This document shows positions 7,018-8,315 of a stretch of DNA of 8,315 bases, piece after piece. Each line of letters opens with the position of its first letter. The stretch's first letter is position 1. The notes under the pieces are model-generated. The model did not search any database, was not told the DNA's origin, and was given only the letters and a program-made list of their open reading frames with translations. This stretch comes from Bacteroidota bacterium (lineage in GTDB: Bacteria; Bacteroidota; Bacteroidia; UKL13-3). The stretch covers positions 1 to 8,315 of the forward strand of contig CANFSD010000061.1 in the NCBI GenBank assembly GCA_947449515.1, written 5' to 3'. The translations under genes and the position numbers were made by a program.

Positions 7018-7045
7018 CATCCCCCTGTAAAGGGAGAAACTAAAG

Positions 7046-7056
7046 GAAAGGAGGTG
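7046..7056 (+). promoter_or_regulatory. Exceptionally strong Shine-Dalgarno sequence of rpsU
   Basis: GAAAGGAGGTG is complementary over 11 consecutive bases to the usual 16S rRNA 3' tail (GGAUCACCUCCUUUCU in the standard sequence). The GGAGG core ends 10 bases before the ATG at 7065. None of the other genes in the window shows such a site. In Bacteroidota the anti-SD is normally occluded on the ribosome with the participation of bS21, so a strong SD specifically on the bS21 gene suggests that ribosomes lacking bS21 translate it preferentially. Confidence 0.85.
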
Positions 7057-7064
7057 CACAACAT

Positions 7065-7259
7065 ATGATCCATATCAGCGTAAAAGAAAACGAATCTTTA
7101 GATAGAGCGTTAAAGAAGTTTAAGAAAAAGTTTGAAAAAACTGGTGTAGTAAAGGAACTCCGTGCCCGTCAATCTTTCACTAAACATTGCATCAACAAGC
7201 GTCATGAGAAAATTCGTGCAGCTTACAAATTGAAAATGCAACAACAAGAACAAGCATAA
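7065..7259 (+). CDS. rpsU: 30S ribosomal protein bS21
   Basis: This 64-residue basic protein is small-subunit protein bS21, which binds near the 3' end of 16S rRNA on the platform of the 30S subunit. The N-terminus (IHISVKENESLDRALKKFKKKFEKTGV, in parts: SVKENESLDRALKKFKK at 5-21) and the following VVKELRARQSFTK (28-40) and HEKIRAAYK (47-55) are typical of the family, and the length is that usual in Bacteroidota. Tyr54 is present; from memory this is the residue described in Flavobacterium ribosomes as contacting the sequestered anti-SD. The ATG at 7065 is fixed by a strong SD and by the family N-terminus. The gene has its own consensus promoter and an intrinsic terminator 19 bases after the stop, so it is probably mainly monocistronic. 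Confidence 0.97.
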   Translation: MIHISVKENESLDRALKKFKKKFEKTGVVKELRARQSFTKHCINKRHEKIRAAYKLKMQQQEQA

Positions 7260-7277
7260 GACCTACGTGTTTTATAT

Positions 7278-7311
7278 AAAAGCAGCCTGATTATCAGGCT
7301 GCTTTTTTTTT
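7278..7311 (+). terminator. Intrinsic terminator after rpsU
   Basis: AAAAGCAGCCTGA (7278-7290) pairs perfectly with TCAGGCTGCTTTT (7294-7306) across a TTA loop, giving a 13-bp stem whose inner 10 bp carry most of the GC. A run of nine T (7303-7311) follows directly. This is a textbook Rho-independent terminator for rpsU, and it separates rpsU from the recombinase gene. Confidence 0.93.
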
Positions 7312-7322
7312 GTTCGTTTTTA

Positions 7323-7354
7323 TTGAAATTTCAGCTAAAAAAAGCGTATCTTGG
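7323..7354 (+). promoter_or_regulatory. Weak candidate promoter for the recombinase gene
   Basis: TTG at 7323-7325 and TATCTTGG at 7347-7354 are 21 bases apart. The second matches TAnnTTTG at five of six fixed positions. It would start transcription near 7360, leaving a short leader before the ATG at 7373. A promoter is expected here because a strong terminator lies upstream, but the match is imperfect and read-through is an alternative. Confidence 0.3.
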
Positions 7355-7372
7355 TTTAACCAATTATACAGA

Positions 7373-8263
7373 ATGCTACTGCAAGCCGCCATCGAACAAT
7401 TTTTGAATTTTGTGCAGTTTGAGAAAAAACAATCCAAGCATTCTTCCCTTGCCTACCATTCCGACCTCCAACAATTTTCAGATTTTCTCCAAGTAAGTTA
7501 TGGCATCAAAGATTTAGAAGCCTTCAACCATTTGCAGATACGCTCTTGGGTGGCGCATCTAATGAAAGAAGGTATTATTGCCAGAAGCATCTCTCGTAAA
7601 ATATCTACCCTCAAAACCTTCTATAAATTTTTAATGAAGCAAGAGTTGGTTCGAACCAACCCCATGCAAAAAATACAGCTGCCCAAAATGGCCCATAAAC
7701 TACCTGTTTTTGTAGAAGAGAAATCAATGGTGCAGCTTTTAGAAAAAGACAGATTTGATGAAAGTTTTGATGGCAGAAGGGATGAACTGATATTGCAAAT
7801 GTATTACGGAACCGGCATGCGTCAGTCTGAATTAATTGGTCTAAAGCTGAATGATATTGATTTATATAAGTCGCAGGTGAAGGTTTTAGGGAAAAGAAGC
7901 AAAGAAAGAATTATTCCTATTACGCGTGAACTAAATCAAATGCTCCAAGCGTTTATTGATTGTAGAAAAGAAAATAATATTGAGGCCCCCGTATTGTTTA
8001 CCACTGAAAATGGAAAACCCATGTATCCTCGCCTGGTTTACCGCATTGTTAATGCCCAACTTAGCCAAGTTACCACCATTCAAAAAAGGAGTCCACATGT
8101 ATTACGTCATACCTACGCTACTCATTTGCTCAATAATGGCGCCGATTTAAACGCTATTAAAGAATTGCTTGGACATGCCAATTTATCGGCAACACAAGTA
8201 TATACACATAACAGTATTGAGCGTTTGAAGGAAGTTTATAAAGACAAACATCCAAGATCTTAA
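7373..8263 (+). CDS. Xer-type tyrosine recombinase (XerC/XerD family)
   Basis: From the ATG at 7373 the product has 296 residues, the usual length of XerC/XerD. The N-terminal SAM-like DNA-binding domain covers about 1-105 (SSLAYHSDLQQFSDFL at 24-39, ISRKISTLKTFYKFL at 73-87). The catalytic domain has the complete set: R150 in GTGMRQSEL, K174 in VLGKRSKER, H242 and R245 in HVLRHTYATHLL, H268 in LLGHANLSATQVYTH and the nucleophile Y277. Such enzymes resolve chromosome dimers at dif sites; XerC versus XerD cannot be decided from this sequence alone. No integrase-type extra domain, att site or phage gene is nearby, so a housekeeping role is more likely than a mobile one. From memory, a recombinase gene directly after rpsU is a common Bacteroidota arrangement, often followed by a hibernation factor gene. 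A TTG at 7310 would extend the frame into the terminator T-run and is rejected as the start. Confidence 0.93.
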   Translation: MLLQAAIEQFLNFVQFEKKQSKHSSLAYHSDLQQFSDFLQVSYGIKDLEAFNHLQIRSWVAHLMKEGIIARSISRKISTLKTFYKFLMKQELVRTNPMQKIQLPKMAHKLPVFVEEKSMVQLLEKDRFDESFDGRRDELILQMYYGTGMRQSELIGLKLNDIDLYKSQVKVLGKRSKERIIPITRELNQMLQAFIDCRKENNIEAPVLFTTENGKPMYPRLVYRIVNAQLSQVTTIQKRSPHVLRHTYATHLLNNGADLNAIKELLGHANLSATQVYTHNSIERLKEVYKDKHPRS

Positions 8264-8315
8264 AACCTGTCTGTTCTATTATTTACAAAGGGTTTAGCTT
8301 ATTCTGGCAGGTAAT

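Noticed and set aside
6882..7073. 63-codon minus-strand frame upstream of rpsU
   Set aside because: It runs antisense through the rpsU promoter and SD; its product is Cys/Pro/Lys-rich without recognisable motifs.
7310..7372. TTG-initiated N-terminal extension of the recombinase
   Set aside because: The start would lie in the T-run of the rpsU terminator; the ATG at 7373 gives the standard Xer N-terminus and length.
7373..8263. Recombinase as the integrase of a mobile element
   Set aside because: There is no tRNA target, att repeat, excisionase or phage gene, and the 296-residue size and rpsU context fit a housekeeping Xer protein.
8265..8312. Possible hairpin after the recombinase (ACCTGTC with GGCAGGT)
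   Set aside because: The 34-base loop, a G-U pair and the lack of a T-run within the window make it too weak to call a terminator.

Overview
The window looks like a stretch of a Bacteroidota (Bacteroidetes) chromosome. The signs are: low-GC coding sequence; a BatA-type membrane protein next to a dihydroorotase-like gene; a DUF4199-like membrane protein; most starts lacking a Shine-Dalgarno (SD) sequence; promoters of the TTG / TAnnTTTG type; and a Bacteroidota-style rpsU followed by a tyrosine recombinase. I cannot place it below phylum. No mobile element, CRISPR array, tRNA or rRNA is visible, and the gene content looks like core chromosome rather than an accessory island.

Layout. At the left edge, the first 61 bases hold the N-terminal end of a short-chain dehydrogenase on the minus strand, divergent from everything else. 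All remaining genes are on the plus strand. A 666-residue BatA/von Willebrand-like membrane protein (133-2133) is followed by a 109-base gap with a good -7 box. Then comes a tightly packed five-gene run: a dihydroorotase-family protein (2243-3520), an acidic protein of unknown function (3520-4191), a four-helix DUF4199-like membrane protein (4208-4756), a GtrB/DPM-like family 2 glycosyltransferase with two C-terminal membrane helices (4760-5740), and a GT4-like glycosyltransferase (5730-6857). Joins are a 1-base overlap, 16- and 3-base gaps, and an 11-base overlap, so the run probably forms one operon.

After a 207-base intergenic region comes rpsU (bS21), with a near-perfect promoter, an exceptionally strong SD and a strong intrinsic terminator. 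A Xer-type tyrosine recombinase (7373-8263) follows. Only 52 non-coding bases remain after it.

Two points deserve most attention. First, the dihydroorotase-like protein has lost every metal ligand that I can align, so it is probably a pseudoenzyme with a structural, regulatory or different role. Second, the rpsU leader carries an 11-base match to the anti-SD, in a phylum whose ribosomes normally hide the anti-SD with the help of bS21 itself. This fits an autoregulatory loop. The acidic protein between the pseudo-dihydroorotase and the glycosyltransferases is the least explained gene. I did not find a clearly new multi-gene defence or mobile system.
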